Shown here piece after piece: positions 12,838-21,585 of a stretch of DNA of 64,000 bases. The notes beneath the pieces were generated by a model, which was not told the DNA's origin, did not search any database, and saw only the letters and a list, made by a program, of their open reading frames with translations. A program made the position numbers and the translations under genes. Each line of letters starts with the position of its first letter. Within the stretch, counting starts at the first letter, position 1. Source of the DNA: Clytia hemisphaerica (taxonomy: Eukaryota; Cnidaria; Hydrozoa; Leptothecata; Clytiidae); contig CACVBU010000373.1 of assembly GCA_902728285.1 (NCBI GenBank), forward strand, positions 1-64,000, given 5' to 3'.

Positions 12838-13032
12838 GGGTTAGGGTATCGTAGTTCGCCCAATGAATGCCCAATATAAAGCAACATATCAACAGCTCTG
12901 AGAAATGTCGAGCAGGGTATCTTAATAGTTCGCCCTGTGATGACATCATTATGTGTCATAGAGTCATGAAAGTATATAACCATGACGTTTGGGGAAAGAT
13001 GAACAGGGTATCTTAATAGTTCGCCCTGTGAT
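12838..13032. repeat. Direct repeats in the 3' untranslated part of the gypsy-like element
   Basis: A unit of about 30 bp containing CAGGGTATCTTAATAGTTCG occurs at 12912-12941 and again at 13003-13032. A shorter diverged copy lies at about 12838-12861. They lie between the end of pol and the polypurine tract. Confidence 0.75.
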
Positions 13033-13068
13033 TAATAATATGTAAATCGTACTATACAGTTCAAGTAC

Positions 13069-13386
13069 TCATTTCAGATCATAGTCGCTCAAGTGTCCAG
13101 GGACCTTTTTAATACGTTGAGATCTCCTGGGTTCTTGCGTTGAGCTTTGAGCTTTTTGACCAGAGCGTGGAGGAGCATTGTATGTTGTAACTCCTGATGG
13201 TGAGCCATAAGATACGGACGGTGTTGATTGAGCAGGCTTTGTTGATTGTTGGACGACTGGTGTAGTTGGTTGAAGATCTGACCGTTGGATACGTGGTGGT
13301 ATAACTTCCTTCATTGGTGGTGCAGATGATGTTTGATATTCGTCGTTCTTCACCGCCACAGGGGCAGCAGTTTTGTCCAGTCCCAA
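13069..13386 (-). CDS. C-terminal tail of pol (downstream open segment)
   Basis: This open minus-strand segment follows pol after a frame break. It encodes a Pro/Ser/Gln-rich sequence ending in RRSQRIKKVPGHLSDYDL. Basic RSxRxxK-type tails of this kind occur at the ends of integrases in this class of elements, so it is probably the displaced integrase tail and not a separate gene. Confidence 0.5.
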   Translation of the reverse strand: MGLDKTAAPVAVKNDEYQTSSAPPMKEVIPPRIQRSDLQPTTPVVQQSTKPAQSTPSVSYGSPSGVTTYNAPPRSGQKAQSSTQEPRRSQRIKKVPGHLSDYDLK

Positions 13387-13491
13387 ATGTGAGGGGTGAT
13401 TGAGAGGGACTGGACGAGTTTGTGATGGAGATGGAATTATGGGATGAGTTGTGAACGGCTGTGGTATGAGAGGTGTAAAATGAGATGGGAT

Positions 13492-16194
13492 TTAGAGGGA
13501 AGTGTCCTGGGGCATGACAGGGGTGAAGCGCCTCAGAAACTTCCTGTTGCGGAGAGTGACTCTCCCTGATCCATCCACTTTGACAGCGTATTGGTCGAAC
13601 TGCCTCACTTCAATGATTGTGCCGGTCCTATCCCATTTGCGGGGGCTCTTGCCAACTTGATTCTGGATACGCACATGATCTCCAACCTTCAGTGGTGGTA
13701 GAGGACGGGTCCCGATGGCGAGGCGTTCAGCGATCTTGAGATGACGGTGTCGGAGGGCTTCTTCTCGCCTTTGGAGGGAGTCTTGCCAGGTTGGATGCGG
13801 ACGATACTTTCCAGGTAGGATAGGTACAGGCGATCGAGTAGGATGGCCAAAGATACATGTAGCAGGTGAGATGCGTGTGTCTGGCTGTGGTGTGTTTCTG
13901 TAGACGAGCATAGCTTTTTGGAAAGCGTCAGTGTCGAGGTTCCCATTGGCATCTGTGTTGCCCACAATCATGCGCTTCACGGTCTTGACACCAATTTCAG
14001 CACGGCTGTTGCTGTGAGGGAAGGCTGTTGACGATATACGTTGTCTGACTCCCCACGATTTAAGGAAGGATTCTGTAGATCTCGAGGTGAATTCCGGGCC
14101 GCCATCAGATGCAAGCTCCTCAGGGATACCGTAGGTAACAAACGAGTGACGTAGGCTATCAATCAAACCGCTGCTTCCATCTCTTGCACGGTCTACGATG
14201 GGCCAGTTTGAGTAGCGATCAACGGATACAAGATAGTATTTCCCCATGTAGTAGAAGAAGTCGGAGCAAAGGTACTGAAATGGGTACTCCGGTGTTGGTG
14301 GGGTAGTTGGGGGCATGCTTGGCTGAGAGGGTGCCATTACATCGCATTGGTGACATCTAGAACGTCGTTGTTTGATGGATTTTGTGATACCCGGCCAAAA
14401 TACTGCAGATTCTGCGTGAGCGATCATCGAGTTGGTACCTTGATGGGCCGAGTGGAGGTTGTCGAGGATGACATTCCGAAGACTTGGTGGGATGACGATT
14501 CTGTCTTTGTAGATAACGACACCATCCAGTGTGGATAGGTCGGATCGGTATTGGTGATATGGGCGAAGCGCTTCTGGCAGTTCTTCCAACGATTGGATGA
14601 ACCCGGATTCAATGAGTTCTGTGAGCTGGATCATGCTTTTGTCGCTTGAGGTGGTTTCTTTGATCATATCCCACGTTACTGAGTTGCATGTGGTGGTGAT
14701 AGCAGCAATGGATTGGATTAGGAGGCCTTCTTCGTCTGCGAGTGTTGAGGTTGGCCGGCTGATGTTATTCGACGGTAAGACTTGATGGACTTTCGGTGGT
14801 AGTAGCTCAGTGGATGATATAGAAAAGATGTCATCAGGTAGGTGCATCTTGGCAGGTGATTTGGATCCGCTTGGATGTCTGGACATGGTGTCGGAGACGC
14901 AGTTCTTTCTGCCGGGAATGTAGCACATCTTGAATCGGTATCGAAGGGTCTTTTCTTTCAAGTTACGTAAACGACCATTGGTGATCTTTTCGAGTGAGCG
15001 ATCGGAGAAAACACCAGGCAAAGGTTTGTGGTCCACTGCAACAATCAGGTCGTCACAGCCTAATACGAAGTGTCTGGCCTTGTCTAGTGCATCAGCTACT
15101 GCGAGGGCTTCACCTTCGATGGGGGCGTAGCGGGATTCAGCAGCGTGGGTGAATCGGCTGCCAACAAGCACAACCTTCCAACCAGTGTTGCAGCAGAATG
15201 GTTTGATGTCCGGACAGACCCAGTGTTTCTGGAACAGCCAATAACCAATGCCGGATTTTGACCAATCGGTGGCAAGGCAGGTTGGTTTCTTTTTATCGAA
15301 TATGCGAACGCCATTCTCGATTTCTGATACAATTTTACGTTTGGATTCATTGAAGATTCCTTGCAATTCATCACTCCATTGGAACTTGGTCTTTGGTGTT
15401 AGCAATGATCGAAATGGTTCCATGAAGGCTGTCATGCTGAAGGTGTACGTAACTTGATTGACAAGATCAAACCACGAGCGTACGTCGGTTAAGTTCTTTG
15501 GTGTTGGGAAGTCCATGATTGCTCTGATGATCTTTTTGTTAGGACGGACAGAGGTGAGTGAGATTTCAAAACCCGCAAACTCGACCGTATCAGCTCCAAA
15601 TTCAAACTTGTCAGGATTTAGGATGATGCCATTGCGAGCACAAAGGTCAAGCCACTTTGCTGTTTGGTGAAAGCTTTCCTCCAAGTTATCTGCCCATAGC
15701 AAAGAATCATCAATGACCTTGATTTTGTTCGGGAAGTCACTGGCTATTTCATCGAAACGTCTTGTGTAACCATCTCCCGATGAGATGTAGCCTTGCGGCG
15801 CTGTGCGATATCGGTAACGGCCCCAAGGGGTGATGAAGGTAGTAAGGTGTTTGTCTTCTTCACAGAGAGGGACACTATGGTATCCGTTCCAAGCGTCCGT
15901 GACGGTTTTCTTGACGTGGTGGGGCACTGAACGTACTTGATGAAATGGAGCCTGGGTATGATGAGTCTCCCGTGTTGCGCAAGCATTCAGTGCTTGGAAA
16001 TCTACAGTACGTCGAGGTTCTCCATTCTTCTTGGCACATACCACCATTCGATGGCACCAAGTCACAGGTTCTCCGATGGGTACTTTTTCGAGGACACCAA
16101 GCAGTACATCCCGGTCCAGGTCAGCCTTGACTTTTTCTTGCCAGTGGAATGGCACGGGGATTGGAGAGTGATGAGCTGACTGCTGACTCATCAA
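13492..16194 (-). CDS. Pol: reverse transcriptase, RNase H and integrase of the gypsy-like element
   Basis: This is a 900-codon frame. Reverse transcriptase spans about residues 20-230, with WCHRMV and the active-site dyad in VIDDSLLW. RNase H spans about 300-450, with ATDWSKSG, EGEALA and the VDHKPL box. Integrase follows, with an HHCC zinc region (HSAHQG...CHQC), a D-D-E core seen in CSDFFYY, ASDGGPEF and SRAEIGVK, and a C-terminal GPY/F-like region. It overlaps the upstream protease frame, and a frame change is needed near 16150-16190. The domain order RT-RNH-IN is that of Ty3/gypsy elements. The catalytic residues I can see are kept. Confidence 0.9.
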   Translation of the reverse strand: MMSQQSAHHSPIPVPFHWQEKVKADLDRDVLLGVLEKVPIGEPVTWCHRMVVCAKKNGEPRRTVDFQALNACATRETHHTQAPFHQVRSVPHHVKKTVTDAWNGYHSVPLCEEDKHLTTFITPWGRYRYRTAPQGYISSGDGYTRRFDEIASDFPNKIKVIDDSLLWADNLEESFHQTAKWLDLCARNGIILNPDKFEFGADTVEFAGFEISLTSVRPNKKIIRAIMDFPTPKNLTDVRSWFDLVNQVTYTFSMTAFMEPFRSLLTPKTKFQWSDELQGIFNESKRKIVSEIENGVRIFDKKKPTCLATDWSKSGIGYWLFQKHWVCPDIKPFCCNTGWKVVLVGSRFTHAAESRYAPIEGEALAVADALDKARHFVLGCDDLIVAVDHKPLPGVFSDRSLEKITNGRLRNLKEKTLRYRFKMCYIPGRKNCVSDTMSRHPSGSKSPAKMHLPDDIFSISSTELLPPKVHQVLPSNNISRPTSTLADEEGLLIQSIAAITTTCNSVTWDMIKETTSSDKSMIQLTELIESGFIQSLEELPEALRPYHQYRSDLSTLDGVVIYKDRIVIPPSLRNVILDNLHSAHQGTNSMIAHAESAVFWPGITKSIKQRRSRCHQCDVMAPSQPSMPPTTPPTPEYPFQYLCSDFFYYMGKYYLVSVDRYSNWPIVDRARDGSSGLIDSLRHSFVTYGIPEELASDGGPEFTSRSTESFLKSWGVRQRISSTAFPHSNSRAEIGVKTVKRMIVGNTDANGNLDTDAFQKAMLVYRNTPQPDTRISPATCIFGHPTRSPVPILPGKYRPHPTWQDSLQRREEALRHRHLKIAERLAIGTRPLPPLKVGDHVRIQNQVGKSPRKWDRTGTIIEVRQFDQYAVKVDGSGRVTLRNRKFLRRFTPVMPQDTSL

Positions 16195-17275
16195 TCTGGA
16201 GTGAGAGCGGGGGTCCAGTCATCATTGGTAGAGGTTGGTGCTCACACGTGTTGAAGGTGCTGGACTTGTAGTGATCTAGCAGGTAGTCCTGTAACTTCTG
16301 GCGACTCTCGTCTGTTGCAGGGCATGGAAGATGATTGGGAAGTGCAGGTGGTGGTTCACGTCTTGGGCAGTCACAATCCACGGTCACTGGCGTTGAAGAT
16401 TGCTCAGGGTGGTTTAGAAAATCTGTTGTCAACTTCAGAACGTCTGTCGATGCCACCTCGTGATATTTGTTGGCAATGGCTGGAAAGTTGTTAGGGATAA
16501 TTCCCAAGTCAATGCAGGCTGCTTTGCTGATGAAGAACTGGTTGGTTTCGTTAGTGACGTATACCAGTTGCCTTGTCTCCAACGTGTCAGTATAGTTGGT
16601 CGAACCTTTGACTTTCAGGATGATTGCACCAAGTACTTTGATAGGGTTACCATTGGCGGCTCGCATTTCCATCGAGACTGGTAGGAGGTCTGACTTTGAT
16701 AATCCAAGCTTCTGTACAGATCTGAAACCGATCAAACAGCTCTGGCAACCGGTGTCGGCCATAGCAGGGATGGTGATGGTCTTCTCTGGGTGGTTCTTGA
16801 TTGGTTCGTAGCCAAGTTGACCATAGCTGTCATCATCTATCATAATCGTGACATCCAGGTACGGTTGGGAGCTGGACCGACGTTTCTCCCACTTCTTAGA
16901 GGATTTGTTGTAGACGTGGTGACTTGCTGGCTTTTTCGATTGTCGTATTGCACATAGCTCGTTGAAGGTTGCCTCTTGATCTTGGTTGTCGAAGACTGCA
17001 TCTTGACTTTCCGGTTCAGGCTTCTTTGGTTTTGCTGGCTTGTCTTTACTCCTGCATACGTTCTCGAAGTGGTGAGGGCGATTGCAATGAGCACAGATAT
17101 GGTTGTATGCTGGGCAGGTTGTTTTCCGCTGCTTGGCAGTTGATTTGGAACCATGACCCTTTTTTTCCACAGTAGGTGCATATGATCGGATCGGTTGCTC
17201 TGCTTTTTCTGTAAGTGCTGCGTATGCCATTGTTTTCATGCTGTTGAAGGAGTTTTGTTGCAGAGCGTTTCCCAC
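16121..17275 (-). CDS. Zinc knuckle and aspartic protease segment of gag-pol
   Basis: The working part begins near 17155, where it takes over from the gag frame. Cys/His clusters (CPAYNHICAHC...HFENVC) form the nucleocapsid-type zinc region. The aspartic protease active site is MADTGCQSCLIG at about residues 192-203. The segment ends by overlapping the reverse-transcriptase frame. Two single-nucleotide frame changes (near 17155 in an A-run and near 16150-16190) separate gag, protease and RT. They could be programmed shifts, decay or base-calling errors in the homopolymer. Confidence 0.8.
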   Translation of the reverse strand: MGNALQQNSFNSMKTMAYAALTEKAEQPIRSYAPTVEKKGHGSKSTAKQRKTTCPAYNHICAHCNRPHHFENVCRSKDKPAKPKKPEPESQDAVFDNQDQEATFNELCAIRQSKKPASHHVYNKSSKKWEKRRSSSQPYLDVTIMIDDDSYGQLGYEPIKNHPEKTITIPAMADTGCQSCLIGFRSVQKLGLSKSDLLPVSMEMRAANGNPIKVLGAIILKVKGSTNYTDTLETRQLVYVTNETNQFFISKAACIDLGIIPNNFPAIANKYHEVASTDVLKLTTDFLNHPEQSSTPVTVDCDCPRREPPPALPNHLPCPATDESRQKLQDYLLDHYKSSTFNTCEHQPLPMMTGPPLSLQIDESAVSSSLSNPRAIPLARKSQG

Positions 17276-17939
17276 TTTCTCTAGCCTCGATAAAGTGGAG
17301 GACCTCGTCCAGAGTCATATCTTGGTTCGTTTGACCCAGTAAGTCCAGTTGGATATCAGAGTCCTCAATCCCTCTAATTATAACGTCTCTGAGAATTGGC
17401 TCTGTGTAATCAACTTTATGGTCGCAGTCAGGGCAATCTATCGAGTATTTGCAGACATTGGCTTGACCTCTTAGGCGAGCACAGAAGGATCGAATCGGTT
17501 CATCACGGTCTTGAGTAGAGTTGTTAAGTTGGACTCTTGCAATCATTGTGTTTTCATCCCTTACAGCTAATGACTTTATAGCTGCAAGTACGTCCTCTTC
17601 TGATTTGGTAGACAAACTTCCAACAGTGGATCTGGTAAGATCCTTTCGTAGTTCATCATTACAACACTCTAACAATTGTAGGACTTTCTCCTTTCCGGTG
17701 ACTTTAGTTGCAGCAACGTATTCAGTCCATCTGGTGGTGAAATACTGCCATTCTTCGCTTGTGCCGGCTGATGAGATTGTTGGCCTCTTGACTCTCTCCA
17801 CTTTAGCAGCACTCTGTTGATTGGGTGAGCCGGTGTGGGTAGCATTGGCATGAGCCGTGATGAGGGCTGCAACAATCGTGGCATCTAGGTCAGGGGTGAC
17901 GTAATCACAAGATTCGATTGGGCACTCTACAGCAGGCAT
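17155..17939 (-). CDS. Gag of the gypsy-like element
   Basis: I choose the ATG at 17939 (MPAVECP) over the upstream ATG at 17966 because a Cys-rich N-terminal motif follows directly. That motif (CPIESCDY...HANATH) looks like a small C2H2-type zinc finger. The central capsid-like part holds SEEWQYFTTRWTEYV and later LRDVIIRGIEDSDIQLDLL. The C-terminal end begins a zinc knuckle (CTYCGKKG), where the frame changes. Gag would form the particle that packages element RNA. Confidence 0.8.
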
Positions 17940-17984
17940 CTTTGTTGAGCAACCAAATGATATCAATTCAAAAGATCAAACATA

Positions 17985-18606
17985 CCGGGTGCAGCAGAAA
18001 AAACTTTGGACGTTTGGCGAGCCACTGAGGCCGAACAAAGTCTTGTTTAGACTCAAAACCACTTTTATTAGAAATAGGACATTCTAACTTAAATTTTGCG
18101 GTATAACTTTTTAAGTTTGGTCAAGTAGTTGTCAAGTTATAAGCTTTTGAAGTTAAAATTCACTTTTCGAAAAGTGTGAAAAACACGTAATAAAAGGGTA
18201 TTAAATTAAGCATTTTTAAGCGTTTTCGATAAGAATTTTTTTTCAATATTTCTAAAAACTGACTATTTACTAAAAATACTATGTTGTAAACGAAAACTGC
18301 TTTAAAAGTATTTTAACAATTAATTATGTCGTAAAAGTCGTTAAATAAGTCAAATACTGAGCTATTTTTTCATTATTTGCATAAATTTAATACACCTTTT
18401 TTTACGTGTTTTTACACTTTTCGAAAAGTGAATTTTGACTTCAAAAGCTTATAACTTGACAACGACTTGACCAAACTTAAAAAGTTATACCGCAAAATTT
18501 AAGTTAGCATGTCCTCTTTCTAATAAAAGTGGTTTTGAGTCTAAACAAGACTTTGTTCGGCCTCAATGGCTCGCCAAACGTCCAAAGTTTTTTCTGCTGC
18601 ACCCGG
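17985..18606. mobile_element. 622-bp fold-back MITE with TA target duplication
   Basis: Inverted arms of roughly 200-220 bp start CCGGGTGCAGCAGAAAAAAC and end with its complement. TA dinucleotides flank both sides (17983-17984 and 18607-18608), as for mariner/Tc1-type insertion. The right TA is also the first two bases of the LTR, so the insertion is exactly at the LTR/internal border of the gypsy-like element. It has no coding capacity. Confidence 0.88.
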
Positions 18607-18705
18607 TAGATAGGCACAAATACCATTTACTTTATTATCTTTATAATTTTAATGTTTGAGAAGCAAATATAGTACATCCAATACCTAACTAAATATAACT
18701 CTCTA
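18607..18705 (-). repeat. 5' LTR of the gypsy-like element (99 bp)
   Basis: It matches 12629-12739 except for an 11-nt gap and a few substitutions. The primer binding site that should follow is displaced by the fold-back MITE. The sequence next to it after removing the MITE does not start with the usual TGG, so I cannot identify the priming tRNA. Confidence 0.88.
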
Positions 18706-19369
18706 AGAACAACATTATTGAGCCTATACAAATAGCTCTACGCTCAGATGATGATGATGAGTTTAGCGGAGAAGGTAGTTTTTTAATTGGTACCTCACCA
18801 GCAAATCAGAGAATTGAGTGTTTTTGGTCTCAATTCAGAAAGGAAAGACCTATGTGGTGGAGACAATTTTTTAAAGATCTGGTAGATGCTGGTATATTAG
18901 ATATTGGTGTTCCTGCTGTAGTAGAATGTGTACACTATTATTTCATGGATATCTTGAGGCAAGAGCTTACAGATGTAGCATTGCGTTGGAATCAGCATTT
19001 ACTTTCACCTAGTCAAAATGTATCTCTGCCAAGAAGGAGACCTGATTCTTTATATTTTCTACCTCAACTTTAAAATACCCATTCATATCGCAAAATGATT
19101 GAAGTTGATGAGCTTTCAGCTTTCGATAACCCAGATATTTCAATTGAACCAGAAGATAACAGTAATGAATTTTTAGAATTTGTTGCTTTAGCTGTCGAAC
19201 AAAAAGGAATAGAGAACTATTCAAAACCAAAAACAATATTGGATGCCTTAGATCTCTATTTTCTTTTATTGGGAGTTATCAAAGAACACATGTAACACAT
19301 TGTAACATAGTTTTTATGTACGTACTATATAGAAGAAATAAGAATTTCTGTTCAACTATATTCACTCAG

Positions 19370-20764
19370 CAGGGAGTTCGGTAGTAAAATATCGGACATA
19401 AATGAGTAGTAAAAGGATATTTATGAATGTTTACATACCACCACCCAGATTCTTGGAAGAGGTATTTTACTACCCTGGTAGTAAAATTTTTTGGGGACAA
19501 TTTGACATAGAGACCGTCTTTTTTGTGGTTGCTTTTCGGACCGATTTTATAAAAAAAGCTAAAAAATCATTATTTTTGTGATACATTCTTCATTTACTGC
19601 TAAAATTAATGTTTAGCCCTTAGAATTAAAAAGTCTTTTTCATATTGACAAAAAATTTCGAGAATTCTTTGCTTGTAGCAAACAACTTTTCAACAGAAAA
19701 GTTTTTTAAAATCATAAACATTTTCAGACTTTTTCAGAAAAGTTATCCCAGAAATTAAAAGAACTTACAAAAATAGCTAAAATTAGCAAATTTTACCAGT
19801 TTTTACTACCCATTACACATAGATACAGTCTATTTTGGTATTTTACTACCCTGTGAAGTAAAAGTTTTTTTCCATTTTCTGTCACACTACCACGGTAGTA
19901 AATGTCATTATGTCTGAAATTCAGGGATCCCACTCCTCCTAAAATTCCTAAAATAAGTCAAAACTCCCAAAATCCTCCTAAAATTCAACAAATTCTCCTA
20001 AATTCCTAAGATCTGAGAACTTTATCAAGCACGGTAGCTGTTTATGTTTGTATATTTGTATAATGAGACAAGAAACTAAGATCTTTTCCAAGCTTCTATT
20101 TCATCTGCTTTAATTTATTTTGTCCTTTTTAGTAAACAGAATATAAAAGCAGTAAATGTGCCTGATTATTTATATCAATAAGTTGATAGTATGCTTTAGT
20201 TTGTTTTTGAAGCTCAACTATTATGACTAGTTTTATTTTGTTTGTGTCTTAGGATGGCTTAATTTGCTTAGTACTCATTGGTCTCCAAGCCTGTCGTCTA
20301 TTTTTTTATGTATTCAATTTTTGGAAGATCTCAAGATGAGTTTTTCGGTAACTAGCCTTCTGTTGAAATATCTTTTGTTACTTTGAATAAAATCAGTCTA
20401 TATTGCTCAGATTACATCTCAAATTTGTCCCCAGCTTTTCTAATTCAAGATGCCTTTTGTTAATATTTTTGATCTTCTAAGTTAGCAGTAAGTATGACTG
20501 GTGATTTAGCCAAATTGAGAGAATTTCTTTTAGAACGAATAATAGTTTACCAATACGTAAAGTAATTTTATTTTTGTTACATTATTTCAGTCTTCATGTG
20601 GGTCCTTTTTTCTGATTGCTGACTTCAGGTCGATTTTAGAAATTTATTTCTTAAATTTTCCTAAAATTCTCCTAAAATTTGGCAAAAATCCTCCTAAAAT
20701 TTGTGCTAAAATTAAGATATTCAGGCGTGGGATCCCTGGAATTTTACTACCGACCCCTCCCCCT
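19370..20764. mobile_element. Outer MITE with GGTAGTAAAA motifs, interrupted by a second MITE
   Basis: The left end CAGGGAGTTCGGTAGTAAAA (19370) is matched by an inverted, imperfect copy ending at about 20764. The motif GGTAGTAAAA or TTTTACTACC recurs several times inside (about 19452, 19475, 19803, 19842, 19897). Near-matching CACTCA sits outside both ends. It resembles a hAT-type MITE. A second element (19922-20738) splits it near its right end. Confidence 0.65.
19922..20738. mobile_element. Inner hAT-like MITE (CAGGGATCCCAC ends)
   Basis: It has inverted ends CAGGGATCCCAC (19922) and GTGGGATCCCTG (ending 20738). Next to the tips are repeated CCTAAAATT motifs on both sides. The CAGGG start suggests hAT. 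The flanking 8-mers match only imperfectly, so a target duplication is not secure. Confidence 0.7.
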
Positions 20765-20769
20765 ACACT

Positions 20770-21580
20770 CAAGAGATTTTGTGGCAGTGCGGCATATGTC
20801 TTTCTTTCTGTTGGCTTACATGCTTATGTTATGCTTTTTTTTTTAATCTGAGTCTCCGTGTGCTTATAAGCGTTTATTTTCCATTAATACTTTGGTCACT
20901 TTAGAAAAACGAAGTTAAAAACAATTTTGGAAAGAAAAAAGAAAAAAAGAGAAAAATGAAAAATTATTTTGGAATACACATTTTCTACTCCATTTTTCGG
21001 GTCAGGCCTGGAGAATTTTTCGAAATCTAGGCCCAAAGTTGCTTGTAAGGTTGCTTAAAAGTTTTCAAGCTTAAAATGGTTGAAAAGCACATTTTTACAT
21101 TTTTCAACAATTTTTCAATTTTGAATGGGCAGTAGATGCCCTTATAAAATACTTATAAAATGTGTACCATGGTGGCGAGCTAATTGCACGATGAATTAGT
21201 TAGGCTGGACTTTACAAGAATGTTGGTTTAATGTCACCCAACTAACCTTACTCCAAGTCGAAATCTGCAGATCCAAAAAATCTTATTGCTGTCTTAGAAA
21301 AGAAGAAAATTTTTTGTTCCAATTTTTCCAATAGTCAATATCAGCGCTGGAAATTTTTAGAAATCAATATAATAATTTTCTTTATCCACCAGCTGTCTTC
21401 CAAAACCTAGGGTATGGTGACGCCAAACCAACAGTGTTTTTAATTAGAATTATTTCTAATTAAATTGAAAATAGTGCCTACTTTTATTACCTTTCACAAA
21501 CTTTTAAAACGATTTTCCACAACGAATATCATTGTATTATCTCGAACTTTCTGCCTTTTGAAATCATCAGTATGCCTTCT
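20770..21580. other. Gene-free AT-rich stretch
   Basis: I see no gene, RNA or clear repeat between the nested MITEs and the start of the kinase-related gene. Confidence 0.5.
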
Positions 21581-21585
21581 CAGCG

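Larger units (their letters stand above)
12629..18705 (-). mobile_element. Ty3/gypsy-like LTR retrotransposon with very short LTRs
   Basis: The element lies on the minus strand. LTR copies are at 12629-12739 (3') and 18607-18705 (5'), both starting TAGATAGGCA and ending CTCTCTA on the plus strand. A 5-bp target duplication AGAAC flanks it (12624-12628 and 18706-18710). Inside the 3' LTR is a polypurine tract, seen on the plus strand as TCTCCCTCCCCCC at 12740-12752. Gag, protease, reverse transcriptase, RNase H and integrase follow in the order typical of Metaviridae-type elements. LTR ends are TAGA...TCTA rather than TG...CA. A 622-bp fold-back element sits at the 5' LTR/internal border. Frame breaks suggest that this copy is inactive. 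Confidence 0.92.
11879..19295 (+). pseudogene. Integrase (rve/DDE)-family gene split by a Ty3/gypsy-like element
   Basis: Exon 1 (11879 to about 12160) encodes an N-terminal region with a probable helix-turn-helix (FIVQYFNQGCSNTDILGFLL). After a short intron the second exon starts at about 12262 and runs through HLWHIDGYDKLKPFG (first catalytic Asp), CIDGFSRRLIWL and VRCDDGTEN (second Asp). It is then cut at 12628 by a retroelement. The reading frame resumes at 18711 with NIIEPIQ, reaches GTSPANQRIECFW (catalytic Glu) and continues to a TAA at 19071. The same frame then runs open to 19295, so that TAA may be a later nonsense mutation. Apart from the insertion and this stop the catalytic D-D-E set is intact. 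This is a transposon-like family related to the copy at 3.1 kb. Confidence 0.8.

Noticed and set aside
12835-12850. TTAGGG-like telomere repeat
   Set aside because: Only about two units; it is part of the 3' direct repeats of the gypsy-like element.
14347-16179. Plus-strand ORFs of 60-80 codons
   Set aside because: They are antisense shadows of the gypsy-like pol.
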